The notes under the pieces: model-generated
What the model was told of the DNA's origin: nothing
The model's input: only the letters and a program-made list of their open reading frames with translations
Database searches by the model: none
NCBI GenBank assembly: GCA_017544525.1
Contig: JAFYEA010000027.1
Coordinates: 3,521-67,520 of the forward strand
From: Bacilli bacterium
GTDB taxonomy: Bacteria > Bacillota_I > Bacilli_A > RF39 > UBA660
DNA length: 64,000 nt
Direction: 5' to 3'
Part shown: one piece after another, positions 7,881 to 17,408 of the stretch
Position numbering within the stretch: the stretch's first letter is position 1
How the letters are laid out: each line of letters opens with the position of its first letter
Program-made: the position numbers and the translations under genes

Positions 7881-9821
7881 TTATTCTTCTTTATTATCTT
7901 CTTTTGGTTCTTCTATAACTTCTTCAGTTTTTTCTTCTACCTTAGATTCTTCGTTAACATCATGAGTTTCTTCTTTGATTTCTTCTTTTGGTTCTTCTTT
8001 TTTATTTAAAACAATAGATAATTTCTTAGCAACCATTTCCCTAGAGAAAGGTTTAGATAGATAATCATCAAATCCCATTTTAACATATCTTTCTTTAGCA
8101 CCAGCTATAGCGTCAGCTGTTAAAGCAATTACAGGAGATTTAAAATTAGGCATACTTTTTAAATACTTAATTGCTTCTTCTCCATCCATAACAGGCATTC
8201 TTATATCAAGAAGTATAACATCATAATTATTATTTAATTCTACTTTTGCTAGAGCTTCTTTACCATTGTAACATTCTTCTACTTCAAAGTTCATACTCTT
8301 AACAGCTTTCTTAAGAACTTTAATATTTAATAGGTTGTCATCAACAACAAGAAGTCTCTTACCAGTAAAGTCAAGATTTTCAATCTTATATTCACTTTCT
8401 CTTTTTAATCTTTCAAGTTCTTCTTCACTACCAATAGTTTGTGGAAGAACAATTGTAAATGTAGTACCTACTAGATATTCACTATCTACACTTATATTAC
8501 CACCCATTAATTCAACTAATGTCTTAGTAATATTTAAACCTAATCCTGTTCCTTGAACAGAACTTTGTTTTTCAACACCTAATCTATCATACTTAGCAAA
8601 TAACTTTTCTAAATCTTCTTTCTTAACACCTCTACCAGTATCACTAACAACAATTCTTAAGCTTTGAGATGCCGCTAACCAAGTAACAGTAAAGTTTACT
8701 CTACCACTGTCAGTATATTTATAAGCATTTGAAAGCAAATTATTAACTATTTGTTTAATTCTTAACTTATCACCATATAATACTTTTGGTATTGTTTCAC
8801 CAATACTTACATTAAATTCTAAATTCTTTTCACTAAACTTAGTCCTATTAATCTTAGCAAGGCTTTCAAATTCTTCTCTAGGATCATAGTCACAATCAAC
8901 TATATCTAATTTACCACTTTCAATCTTACTAATATCTAAGATACCACCAATTATTTCTAACAATGTATTAGAAGCATTAATAATATCTTTGCAGTCTTCT
9001 TGTACATCTTTAGGTAATTGTTCTTTAAATGATTCAATATCTTCACTTAAACCAACAATAGCATTAAGTGGAGTTCTTAGTTCGTGTGACATATTACTTA
9101 AGAATTCGCTCTTAGCTAATGATGCAGCTTCTGCCCTCTCTTTTTCAGCCTTTTCATATTCGGCTATTTTTGCATCTGGATTCTCAATTGTAAAATACAT
9201 CAAAGAACAAATAAAGGTTTCCGCGGCAACAATTATTATAATAGAAGGATTTTGCCTTTGTATAAGAGCCGATATTGAACCTAGAATTAAGAATGTAATT
9301 ATAGGCAATATTTTTTGCCTTGTTAATTTTTTTACATGTATCAATGTGAATATAAATAAAAATGTCATAATTGCTGCAGAAATAAAGAAGGAAGCCGAAA
9401 TTGCAGTACCATATGTATAATAGACTCTATTTATTGTATCTCTAAACAAATTGTACGGCAAAACGACTACAGCAAATATTTCAACAATAGTCAAAAATAT
9501 ATTTACAACCACTAATTTTTTGTTTTCAGGATAAACTATTGCCAATAGATAATCTAACATTGTGTTAATCCATCCAATAAAATATGCAAGAAATAGTCTA
9601 AAAACAACATCACTTATTACAACTGGTATAACATCATAATATGCAGAAACATAATCACATCCCAACTGTAAAATAAGTCCAAATACATTTAGTATTAATA
9701 GATACTTATAAATTCTATTTTCTCTATTTTGTGTTCTTTCTTTTGAAAAATAAATAACACATAAACCTATTGAGTATATTAAACTAAAAAATAGTAATAC
9801 TGTTAGATTTGATATTATCAT
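7881..9821 (-). CDS. Seven-helix membrane hybrid histidine kinase (HisKA-HATPase-REC)
   Basis: 646 residues from ATG 9821, which follows AGAGGTG; the longer frame starts upstream of that site. About seven membrane helices fill residues 1-225. HisKA box SNMSHELRTPLN near residue 245 carries the phosphorylated His. HATPase has NNLLSNAYKYT (N box), DTGRG (G1) and GTGLGL (G2). A receiver domain follows with VILLDIRMP (phosphorylated Asp), TAD and KPF. The last 40 residues are Glu/Lys-rich. No output domain, so the phosphate is probably passed on; a separate Hpt-REC protein is encoded 2.5 kb upstream (12323-13096). Signal unknown. Confidence 0.9.
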   Translation of the reverse strand: MIISNLTVLLFFSLIYSIGLCVIYFSKERTQNRENRIYKYLLILNVFGLILQLGCDYVSAYYDVIPVVISDVVFRLFLAYFIGWINTMLDYLLAIVYPENKKLVVVNIFLTIVEIFAVVVLPYNLFRDTINRVYYTYGTAISASFFISAAIMTFLFIFTLIHVKKLTRQKILPIITFLILGSISALIQRQNPSIIIIVAAETFICSLMYFTIENPDAKIAEYEKAEKERAEAASLAKSEFLSNMSHELRTPLNAIVGLSEDIESFKEQLPKDVQEDCKDIINASNTLLEIIGGILDISKIESGKLDIVDCDYDPREEFESLAKINRTKFSEKNLEFNVSIGETIPKVLYGDKLRIKQIVNNLLSNAYKYTDSGRVNFTVTWLAASQSLRIVVSDTGRGVKKEDLEKLFAKYDRLGVEKQSSVQGTGLGLNITKTLVELMGGNISVDSEYLVGTTFTIVLPQTIGSEEELERLKRESEYKIENLDFTGKRLLVVDDNLLNIKVLKKAVKSMNFEVEECYNGKEALAKVELNNNYDVILLDIRMPVMDGEEAIKYLKSMPNFKSPVIALTADAIAGAKERYVKMGFDDYLSKPFSREMVAKKLSIVLNKKEEPKEEIKEETHDVNEESKVEEKTEEVIEEPKEDNKEE

Positions 9822-9880
9822 TTTAAACACCTCTACTATTATAAATGATATCATAATTAACAATGATTTACAATAAAAAA

Positions 9881-9897
9881 ACTATTGTCTCAATAGT
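9881..9897 (-). terminator. Terminator after the AMP-forming ligase
   Basis: Stem ACTATTG/CAATAGT with 3-nt loop and a long T run on the minus strand. Confidence 0.8.
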
Positions 9898-11723
9898 TTT
9901 TTTTCTTTTGTCACATTTGGAATGATTTCAGTAAATCCATCTGTTTCTTTCAGCATTTCTAACACATTTCTTTTTCCAGATTTTGCATATGGAAATGATT
10001 CTCTTATTTTAAACAATATAGGAACGTAATTCATATCATTATATGTTTGATATATATCTTCTTGTATTTGCCTTTCAAAAGTTTCAAGTTCGATTCCAGA
10101 TGCCCAAAACGATTCATCCAAAACTATGTGTACAGCCAATTTTCCATTGTTCATAATTACATCACATAATTTAACAAACTTATTTTTCGCAATTACATTT
10201 TCAACATCAAAATTATATACTTTATTACCATTTATATATGAAATGTCATTTGATCTTCCTTCAATAAATAAGTTACCATCAGAATCTATATACCCTATAT
10301 CCCCAGTGCAAAACCATTTTGTACCGGCATCGTCTATGTAAAAAAACTCATTTGTAGCAGTTTCGTTGTTAAAATAATGCATCATTCCGCAAGGAGTATC
10401 TACTAATATTTGTCCTCTTTTATTATATGTTAACGAGTTTAATTCATCATCCACAATTGCAATGTTTAATCCTGGAAGTGGGATTCCAACAGTTCCATCT
10501 ATATGATTTGTTTTTGTTGTTTCAGAGGTAATTGTCGCTCCACATTCACATTGACCATAACCGACAAGTAGTTTTGAGTTATTATTATGTTTTTTAAATA
10601 CTTCTTCAATCTTATCAGAAACTTCTCTTCTTAAAGGTTCTCCACCTTCAAAAGGATACTTGAAATGTGATAAATCACTTTTTTTAACAAGTTTATCATC
10701 TAGAAAACCTTCATACATACTTGTAGGAGCTACAGAATAATTTGGTTTATACTTAATAATATTCTTTATAAAGACATCTCTTTCAAATCTAGGGTCCATA
10801 AACACAGCAGATCCACATGCTAATGGTAAATGAATTGAAGTGCTTAAACCTGTTGAGTACCATGGAGGAATTATTTGATAGAATTTAAAACCTCTTCCAA
10901 CTTCAACTCCAGATTCTCTATAAGCATATACTGATTCTTGAAAACTATCGTTTGACAATAAAATGCCTTTAGATGCACCTGTTGTTCCACTTGAATATAC
11001 CATAGTTAAAGGTAGGTTCTTTTCATATGGAACTGTTGTTGATTTAGGTCTATTCTTTCCATTTTTGATAAATTCATTCCAAGTTATTAATTCCTTGTTA
11101 TCTTTTCTATAAGGTTTTAAAACTTTTAATACTGATGAATTCAAAGTCGGAATAACGATTATTTTTTTAATAGTTGACTTATCAATCGCTTTTTTCACAG
11201 CAGGTAAAAATTTATCCATAACTAATAATATAGTGCTATTACAATCATTTATTCTTTCAGTCAAACCAATATCATCAAAATAATATGCCATCATATTAGA
11301 AATTGCCCCTAATTTAGATAATGCATAAAAAGAATAAACTGTTTCAGGTATTCCTGCAGATATAATTGTAACAAAATCTCCCTTTTTAACCCCTAACATT
11401 TCAAAAGATTTTGCTGCAGCTTCAATATTCTTATCTAATTTACCAAATGAAATTTTAGAACCAAAAAATTCTAAAGCGATCGTTCTAGGTTGATCCAGAT
11501 TATTATCATGAACTTCTTGATATACTGTTTTGTTCAAAACTGGTTTAGAATAAACATTATCAAAATATTTTAACCACGGTTTATCAATTTCGGGATATCC
11601 AGTTGGAGGTCCTTGTAATTTTCCAAGAGCCAAATCTCTTAAATATACATCTCTCTCTTTCTTTTCAATTTCAGATAATTGAGATATTTCCTTTTTTAAT
11701 TCTTTTAATTCTTCTTTTGTCAT
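9882..11723 (-). CDS. AMP-forming acyl-CoA synthetase/ligase (ANL superfamily)
   Basis: 613 residues from ATG 11723 behind GGGGAG; the longer frame starts upstream of the promoter. Phosphate-binding loop YSSGTTGASKG, acyl-site region GYGQCECGATIT (A5), CTGDIG.ID..G (A7), EGRSNDISYINGNKV (A8 hinge), and C-terminal SGKRN with the A10 lysine. These are the core motifs of enzymes that adenylate a carboxylate and transfer it to CoA or a carrier. Substrate unclear; length suits acyl-CoA synthetases. It has its own sigma-A promoter and terminator between two signalling genes. Confidence 0.85.
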   Translation of the reverse strand: MTKEELKELKKEISQLSEIEKKERDVYLRDLALGKLQGPPTGYPEIDKPWLKYFDNVYSKPVLNKTVYQEVHDNNLDQPRTIALEFFGSKISFGKLDKNIEAAAKSFEMLGVKKGDFVTIISAGIPETVYSFYALSKLGAISNMMAYYFDDIGLTERINDCNSTILLVMDKFLPAVKKAIDKSTIKKIIVIPTLNSSVLKVLKPYRKDNKELITWNEFIKNGKNRPKSTTVPYEKNLPLTMVYSSGTTGASKGILLSNDSFQESVYAYRESGVEVGRGFKFYQIIPPWYSTGLSTSIHLPLACGSAVFMDPRFERDVFIKNIIKYKPNYSVAPTSMYEGFLDDKLVKKSDLSHFKYPFEGGEPLRREVSDKIEEVFKKHNNNSKLLVGYGQCECGATITSETTKTNHIDGTVGIPLPGLNIAIVDDELNSLTYNKRGQILVDTPCGMMHYFNNETATNEFFYIDDAGTKWFCTGDIGYIDSDGNLFIEGRSNDISYINGNKVYNFDVENVIAKNKFVKLCDVIMNNGKLAVHIVLDESFWASGIELETFERQIQEDIYQTYNDMNYVPILFKIRESFPYAKSGKRNVLEMLKETDGFTEIIPNVTKEKKLLRQ

Positions 11724-11747
11724 CTTTCTCCCCTTTGTTGGCTGTAT

Positions 11748-11776
11748 ATTATAACACAAAACAGCCAAATAATCAA
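11748..11776 (-). promoter_or_regulatory. Sigma-A promoter of the AMP-forming ligase gene
   Basis: TTGATT (11771-11776), 17-bp spacer, TATAAT (11748-11753) on the minus strand; the start codon lies 25 nt downstream of the -10 box. Confidence 0.8.
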
Positions 11777-11818
11777 ATATTTTAGTTTTGGGTTACTGTT
11801 AATGACTTTACCATACAT

Positions 11819-11889
11819 AAAAAAGCATTGCAATTGCTATGTAACATAATTGATACACAGTTTACAATGCTTGTAACATGTTTGATACA
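11819..11889 (-). ncRNA. Structured terminator element, copy 1
   Basis: Eight nt after the NUDIX stop codon. On the minus strand: a hairpin TGTATCA/TGTTACA (4-nt loop, one internal mismatch), then an 11-bp stem AAGCATTGTAA/TTGCAATGCTT enclosing a second TGTATCA/TGTTACA hairpin, then TTTTTT. The same arrangement with a compensatory C-G to U-A change occurs at 13152-13223. It looks like an intrinsic terminator with a conserved accessory domain. Confidence 0.7.
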
Positions 11890-11897
11890 CAATTATA

Positions 11898-12281
11898 TTA
11901 TATATTTTCTATTTTTGATCTTATATAATCATCTAGTAACTTAGAGTTTTTCTTAACCCATCTATATTCTGTATGCTCTTCACTAAGCTTTACATTTACT
12001 TTTTCTTTGTTAACTTTAATTAAGAAATTTATTTCTATATGATATATATCATTTTCAAATTCATCATTATAACTAATTATTTGAGGTTTAGAATTTGCTT
12101 TATATCCTATTTCTTCATTTAATTCTCTTTTTAATCCTTCTATTATAGTTTCACCATATTCCAAATGGCCTCCTGGGAATTCCCAACTTCCAGGATATAG
12201 CATATCATCTTCACTTCTTTTAACTACCAAATATTCATCATTATCATTTAGTATCCCTGTTAAAACAATTACAGTTTTCAT
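11898..12281 (-). CDS. NUDIX hydrolase (MutT-like)
   Basis: 127 residues with a complete Nudix box, GGHLEYGETIIEGLKRELNE followed by EIG (about residues 38-60), and the upstream strand YPGSWEFPGG typical of small MutT/8-oxo-dGTPase-type or CTP pyrophosphatase-type enzymes. It hydrolyses a nucleoside diphosphate linked to another group; substrate not determinable. AAGGAGGTAAT precedes ATG. It lies 41 nt downstream of the Hpt-REC gene, behind that gene's terminator. Confidence 0.88.
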   Translation of the reverse strand: MKTVIVLTGILNDNDEYLVVKRSEDDMLYPGSWEFPGGHLEYGETIIEGLKRELNEEIGYKANSKPQIISYNDEFENDIYHIEINFLIKVNKEKVNVKLSEEHTEYRWVKKNSKLLDDYIRSKIENI

Positions 12282-12300
12282 ATTACCTCCTTATTAAAAA

Positions 12301-12321
12301 ACAATATAATGAATATATTGT
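12301..12321 (-). terminator. Terminator between Hpt-REC and NUDIX genes
   Basis: Stem ACAATATA/TATATTGT, 5-nt loop, T run on the minus strand immediately before the NUDIX ribosome site. Confidence 0.7.
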
Positions 12322-12322
12322 T

Positions 12323-13096
12323 TTACATTCCACCTCTACTTAAAGTTGTTTCAAGTATTCTTTTAACATCTTTTTCTGTAAATGGTTTTTGTAACATATC
12401 TATTATGTTATATGTAAAGGCTTTATTAATTAATTCTTTATCATCTATACCAGTTATAACTGATACTGGATATTTACTAAATAGATTATTTTCTCTAAAG
12501 TGTTCTAAAACTCCAAATCCATCTACATTTGGCATATTTAAGTCAAGTAAAACTGCTTTTATAGTTCTATCTTTATCATTGTCTATAATCTTAATTGCTT
12601 CTGCTCCATCAGATGCAACTATTACATTGTATTCTGTATTAAAAATAGAATGAATGTAAGCTCTTATTAAATCAGAATCATCTACTGCTAGGATTGATTT
12701 TTCTTTTGGTGTAGTATCTGTTTCTTCTCCGACTGGTTTAACAACTAAATATTTTTTACATATATCTACCATATTGTAAACAGCAGAAATAAAATCATCT
12801 ATATGTTCATGAATATATTCAGTATTACCATCTTTAGCTTCCATTTCTTGTTGAATAGCCATTTCTGCTACTTTAGTAAATCCTAAATATCTAGCATCGC
12901 TTTTTAATGAGTGAGCACTTCTACCATAAGCTTCTAAATCTCCTGCCTCACAATTCTTTTTGATGTCTTCAACTTTACTATCAACATTCTTTAAAAAAGC
13001 AGCCATTATTTCATCATATGTACTCATATCATCTAGTAATTCTAAACTCTTTTCTAGATCAACACCATTTTCTAATAAAATATTCTTATCATTCAT
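12323..13096 (-). CDS. Hpt-REC phosphorelay protein
   Basis: 257 residues. Residues 1-115 form an Hpt domain with the phosphorylated His at H62 in AHSLKSDARYLG. Residues 134-255 form a receiver domain with acidic pair near 139-140 (AVDDSD), phospho-acceptor D185 (AVLLDLNMP), T in VSVITGID and K in QKPF. No DNA-binding or enzymatic output. Together with the hybrid kinase encoded nearby it could complete a His-Asp-His-Asp relay whose final output is elsewhere. AGGGTGATATT precedes ATG. Confidence 0.88.
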   Translation of the reverse strand: MNDKNILLENGVDLEKSLELLDDMSTYDEIMAAFLKNVDSKVEDIKKNCEAGDLEAYGRSAHSLKSDARYLGFTKVAEMAIQQEMEAKDGNTEYIHEHIDDFISAVYNMVDICKKYLVVKPVGEETDTTPKEKSILAVDDSDLIRAYIHSIFNTEYNVIVASDGAEAIKIIDNDKDRTIKAVLLDLNMPNVDGFGVLEHFRENNLFSKYPVSVITGIDDKELINKAFTYNIIDMLQKPFTEKDVKRILETTLSRGGM

Positions 13097-13151
13097 AATA
13101 TCACCCTATCCTTAATTCTTTTGTTTGTACTATTATTTAATTTATCATACT

Positions 13152-13223
13152 AAAAAAAGTATTGCAATTGGTGTATATCAAAAGTGACACACTTTTTACA
13201 ATACTTGTAACATATATGATACA
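13152..13223 (-). ncRNA. Structured terminator element, copy 2
   Basis: Nine nt after the ABC exporter stop codon. On the minus strand: TGTATCA/TGTTACA hairpin with 4-nt loop, then an 11-bp stem AAGTATTGTAA/TTGCAATACTT that encloses another hairpin (GTGTGTCA...TGATATACAC), then a T run. Compared with copy 1 at 11819-11889, one base pair of the long stem changes from C-G to U-A while pairing is kept. Confidence 0.7.
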
Positions 13224-13231
13224 TATTTAAA

Positions 13232-15094
13232 TTAATCTAATTCTACTTTTCCTGTATATAGTTCATAGTATCTACCATGTTCTTTAATTAGTTCTTCATG
13301 TCCTCCTCTTTCAATAATTCTTCCATTTTCCATAACAAGTATTGCTTTAGAATTTTGAATTGTTGAAAGTCTATGAGCTATTACAAATACGGTTCTACCT
13401 TTCATTAGTTTATCCATACCATCTTGTACTATTTTTTCAGTTCTAGTATCTATTGAAGATGTTGCTTCATCTAGAATCATTGCCGGTGGATTAGCTACTG
13501 CACATCTAGCTATTGCAAGTAATTGTCTTTCACCTTGTGATAGATTAGAACCATTACCAGATATTACTGTATTATATCCATCTGGAAGTAATCTAATAAA
13601 GTCATCTGCATTTGCTAGTTTAGCAGCATTTATACATTCTTCATCACTAGCATGTAAATTACCATATCTAATGTTATCCATAATAGTACCAGTAAATAAA
13701 TTAGTATCTTGTAGAACCATTCCAAGTGATCTTCTTAAATCTTTTTTATTTATCTCTTTTATATCAATACCATCATAAGTAATTGTACCTTTATCTATAT
13801 CATAGAATCTGTTTAATAAATTTGATACAGTCGTCTTACCAGCGCCAGTTGAACCTACGAACGCTATTTTTTGACCTGGTTTAGCATAAAGCGATATATC
13901 ATGAATAACTTCTTTATTCTTATTGTATCCAAATGATACATTATATAGTCTTATATCACCTTGTAATAGTATTAATTCACCATCTTTTTTCCATGCCCAT
14001 AAACCAGTATAATAATTTTCTTCTATTAATTTATCATTTTCTTTTCTTACATTAACTAATCTCACAGTACCAGTATTTTCTTCTTCTGGTTCATCCATTA
14101 ATTCAAATATACGGCCTGCTCCTGCCATAGATCTAATAATCATATTAAATTGTCCAGTTATTTGCATTATTGGTCTAGTAAAACTATTAGTTAAGAATAG
14201 GAATGACGCTATAGCTCCTAATGTAAATGTATTAGTGTGTATTGCTATTAGTCCACCTATTAATGCAATTATAACATATATTATATGTCCTATATTATTA
14301 GTAATTGGTCCAATCATATTACCATATGCATTAGCATTAGAACTATTAATAAACCATTCTTCATTTAACTTAACAAAATCTTCTTTTGCTTTTTCTTCAT
14401 GAGTAAATACTTTTATTACTTTTTGACCATCAATCATCTCTTCTATAAATCCATTTAATTCACCAAGAGACTTTTGTTGACCTCCAAAGTAAGAGCCTGA
14501 TTTTTTAACAACTCCTTTTGTAACACTAGTCATTGCTATTAATCCACCAACTACTACTAAAGTAAGTGGAATATTTAATATTAACATTGATACAAATACA
14601 GTTATTATTGTTATAACACTACTTACAACAGCACCCATACTTTGAGATACCATTTGTTCTAAAGTATCAGTATCATTTGTATATCTACTCATTATGTCTC
14701 CATAAGAGTTCTTATCAAAATATGATATTGGTAATGTTTGCATATGATTAAATAAATCATCTCTTATATCTTTAAGTACTCCTTGAGCAACATTAACCAT
14801 TATTCTGTTGTATAAGAATGTACAAATTAATCCTATTAAATATACCAAAGAAACAAATCCTAAAAACTTCAATAAACCAAAATATACAGGATTAGGATCT
14901 CCTATTAAAGGTGTAATATAATCATCAATTAATGTTTTTAAAAACAATTGGCCTATTGCTTGTACTCCAGCAGATATAATAATACACAAGAATATAAACA
15001 TATATCTATATTTGTATTTAGCCATATATTTAAGTATTCTTTTAAATACTTTCATATCAAATTTAGAGTTTGGATCAAAACTTTTACCGTGCAT
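13232..15094 (-). CDS. ABC exporter half-transporter with canonical nucleotide site
   Basis: 620 residues: six-helix type 1 exporter membrane domain (about 1-340), then a nucleotide-binding domain with Walker A GSTGAGKTT, signature LSQGE, Walker B AMILDEATSS with catalytic Glu, and H-loop VIAHR. The segment after the membrane domain contains an unusual insert (GLWAWKKDGELILLQGD). The gene abuts the next half-transporter (stop TAA directly followed by ATG), so they form a heterodimer of the multidrug or peptide exporter type. Substrate unknown. Confidence 0.93.
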   Translation of the reverse strand: MHGKSFDPNSKFDMKVFKRILKYMAKYKYRYMFIFLCIIISAGVQAIGQLFLKTLIDDYITPLIGDPNPVYFGLLKFLGFVSLVYLIGLICTFLYNRIMVNVAQGVLKDIRDDLFNHMQTLPISYFDKNSYGDIMSRYTNDTDTLEQMVSQSMGAVVSSVITIITVFVSMLILNIPLTLVVVGGLIAMTSVTKGVVKKSGSYFGGQQKSLGELNGFIEEMIDGQKVIKVFTHEEKAKEDFVKLNEEWFINSSNANAYGNMIGPITNNIGHIIYVIIALIGGLIAIHTNTFTLGAIASFLFLTNSFTRPIMQITGQFNMIIRSMAGAGRIFELMDEPEEENTGTVRLVNVRKENDKLIEENYYTGLWAWKKDGELILLQGDIRLYNVSFGYNKNKEVIHDISLYAKPGQKIAFVGSTGAGKTTVSNLLNRFYDIDKGTITYDGIDIKEINKKDLRRSLGMVLQDTNLFTGTIMDNIRYGNLHASDEECINAAKLANADDFIRLLPDGYNTVISGNGSNLSQGERQLLAIARCAVANPPAMILDEATSSIDTRTEKIVQDGMDKLMKGRTVFVIAHRLSTIQNSKAILVMENGRIIERGGHEELIKEHGRYYELYTGKVELD

Positions 15095-16819
15095 TTATTC
15101 CACCCCCTTCTTTTGAGAATTATATACTTCTTGATATATCTTATTATTCTTAAGTAAATTTTTAGGAGTATCAAATGCTACTACTCTACCTTTATCCATA
15201 ACAATAACTCTATCAGCAGTTTCAACACTAGCTATTCTTTGAGCAATTATTAGTTTAGTAACATCTGGTAAATATTCTTTTAAGTTTGCTCTTATAGTAG
15301 CATCAGTTCTAGTATCAACAGCACTTGTGGAATCATCAAGTATTAAAACTTTAGGATTCTTAAGAAGGGCTCTTGCTATACATAATCTTTGTTTTTGACC
15401 ACCAGATACATTAGTACCACTTTGATCTAATTTATATTCATATTTATCTTTGAATTCTTCTATAAATGTATCAGCACATGCTAAATGACATACATGTTTT
15501 ATTTCATCAAGTGTAGCATCTTCTTTACCCCATCTTAAATTATCAATAATGGTTCCAGAAAACAATACATTCTTTTGAAGAACAACAGACACATTATCTC
15601 TTAATACTTCTAAATTATAATCTCTAACATTTACTCCACCAAGTAATACTTCTCCTTTTGTTGCATCATATAATCTATTAATCAAACTAATTAATGTTGA
15701 TTTAGAAGATCCAGTACCACCAATTATTCCAATTACTTCTCCAGATTTAATATTAAGATTTATATTCTTAAGCACATACTTTTCTTCGCTCTTTGTATAA
15801 CCAAAGTTAACATTTTTAAATTCAATACTTCCATCTTTAACAACTTTAATATTATTTTTATTATTATGAATATCCGGTTCTTCATTTAATACTTCCATAA
15901 TTCTTTCAGCAGAAGTAGCAGATATTATAGTCATAACATATATCATAGATAGCATCATTAAACTTGAAAGTATTTGTCCTGCGTATGAAAGTAAACTTGT
16001 TAATTCTCCAGTAGTCATAGAACCTACTACAATTAATTTAGCAGCAAACCAAGCAATTAATAATCTACATACTGTCATACTAAATTGCATAACTGGCATA
16101 TTCCATGCTACTAATTTTTCTGCTTTTGTAAATCTATCATATATTAATTTAGATATACGTGAAAACTTTACTTTTTCATGTTCTTCCTTAACATAAGATT
16201 TAACTACTCTTATTCCTCTAACATTCTCTTGTACATCAGTATTTAGTTTATCATATGTTTCAAATACTCTTTTAAATAATGGGTGTGCTAAAGTCGCTAT
16301 TAAGAATAATGCAAATCCTAATATTGGTATTATACCTAAAAATATTAATGATATTTTCTTATTAATATAAAAGGCACTTATTAAAGAAAATATTAACATA
16401 AATGGACTTCTAAGAGCTATTCTTATAACCATCATATACGCATTTTGTACATATGAAACATCTGTAGTTAATCTAGTAACTAAACTAGAAGATGAAAATT
16501 TATCTATATTTGAAAAAGAAAACTCTTGTATTTTATAATACATATCTTTTCTTAAATTCTTAGCAAATCCACAACTTGCTATTGAAGAATACTTGCTAGA
16601 TAAAATTCCACTAATTAGTGAAATAATAGCTACTAATAGTAGCAACCCACTACTTTGCCATACAACAGTAGCATTTGATGCATTAATACCTTTATCTATT
16701 AAAAAAGCCATAATAAGTGGCATCAACACTTCCATTACTACTTCTATTGTTATAAATAAAGCAGATAATATAGATTCTTTTTTATATTCTCTTACACTTT
16801 TAGATAGCCTTTTAATCAT
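15095..16819 (-). CDS. ABC exporter half-transporter with degenerate nucleotide site
   Basis: 574 residues: six membrane helices then a nucleotide-binding domain with Walker A GGTGSSKST and signature VSGGQ. The Walker B reads LILDDSTSAVD, where Asp replaces the catalytic Glu, and the H-loop reads IIAQR, where Gln replaces His. These are the marks of the non-hydrolysing site found in asymmetric heterodimers such as TM287/288 and BmrCD. It precedes and is coupled to the canonical partner. AGAGAGG precedes ATG. Confidence 0.93.
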   Translation of the reverse strand: MIKRLSKSVREYKKESILSALFITIEVVMEVLMPLIMAFLIDKGINASNATVVWQSSGLLLLVAIISLISGILSSKYSSIASCGFAKNLRKDMYYKIQEFSFSNIDKFSSSSLVTRLTTDVSYVQNAYMMVIRIALRSPFMLIFSLISAFYINKKISLIFLGIIPILGFALFLIATLAHPLFKRVFETYDKLNTDVQENVRGIRVVKSYVKEEHEKVKFSRISKLIYDRFTKAEKLVAWNMPVMQFSMTVCRLLIAWFAAKLIVVGSMTTGELTSLLSYAGQILSSLMMLSMIYVMTIISATSAERIMEVLNEEPDIHNNKNNIKVVKDGSIEFKNVNFGYTKSEEKYVLKNINLNIKSGEVIGIIGGTGSSKSTLISLINRLYDATKGEVLLGGVNVRDYNLEVLRDNVSVVLQKNVLFSGTIIDNLRWGKEDATLDEIKHVCHLACADTFIEEFKDKYEYKLDQSGTNVSGGQKQRLCIARALLKNPKVLILDDSTSAVDTRTDATIRANLKEYLPDVTKLIIAQRIASVETADRVIVMDKGRVVAFDTPKNLLKNNKIYQEVYNSQKKGVE

Positions 16820-16884
16820 ATATTAACCTCTCTCTTCATTTTATTTACACTTGTATAATTTTAACACATATTTAATAAAAAAAA

Positions 16885-16904
16885 TAGTTCTAATTATTAG
16901 AACC
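16885..16904 (-). terminator. Terminator after the NUDIX gene
   Basis: Stem GTTCTAA/TTAGAAC with a short loop, followed by eight T on the minus strand. Confidence 0.75.
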
Positions 16905-16909
16905 ATTAA

Positions 16910-17356
16910 TTATAAATCATTATTTTTAATTCTTTCATTTAATTCATATAATGCAGTTTTATTACTATCATATTTAAGTTTTTTTCTTGCTTCTTCATAA
17001 CTAACAAATTTGTAGGATGTATGTTCATGTGATAAATTAATTTTATCTTTTTTATCTAGTTCTATTCCAAAAGCGTGTTCAGGTACTACATAAGTTTTTT
17101 GTCCCCAATACTTAAAATCAGAAAAGCAATTGGCAGGAATAGTACACATAGAATCTAGTTTTATAAAATTATCTTTTTTTAATCCTGTTTCTTCAAAGAA
17201 CTCTCTTTTAGCTGATTCTAAAATTATTTCGCCATCTTCTCCACCACCAGATATAGCTTGATATACTTTCCAATCAGTTCTTTTAAATATTCCATATTTA
17301 ATAATATCTTTTTCTCTTCTAAACGGAATAATTAGTACTTGGTATTTTGCCCTCAT
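16910..17356 (-). CDS. NUDIX pyrophosphatase
   Basis: 148 residues from ATG 17356; AAAGGTGGG lies 8 nt upstream, whereas the longer frame uses a GTG that overlaps this site. The Nudix box is GGEDGEIILESAKREFFEETG. The opening RAKYQVLIIPFRRE and the QKTYVVPEHAFGIEL region resemble dihydroneopterin triphosphate pyrophosphatase-type Nudix proteins, but the substrate is not certain. It has its own promoter (17380-17408) and terminator. Confidence 0.85.
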   Translation of the reverse strand: MRAKYQVLIIPFRREKDIIKYGIFKRTDWKVYQAISGGGEDGEIILESAKREFFEETGLKKDNFIKLDSMCTIPANCFSDFKYWGQKTYVVPEHAFGIELDKKDKINLSHEHTSYKFVSYEEARKKLKYDSNKTALYELNERIKNNDL

Positions 17357-17379
17357 AAATATACCCACCTTTCACATAT

Positions 17380-17408
17380 ATTATCAATTATTTATATTAA
17401 GAATTCAA
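17380..17408 (-). promoter_or_regulatory. Promoter of the NUDIX gene
   Basis: TTGAAT (17403-17408), 17-bp spacer, GATAAT (17380-17385) on the minus strand, followed after a short leader by AAAGGTGGG and ATG. Confidence 0.65.
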
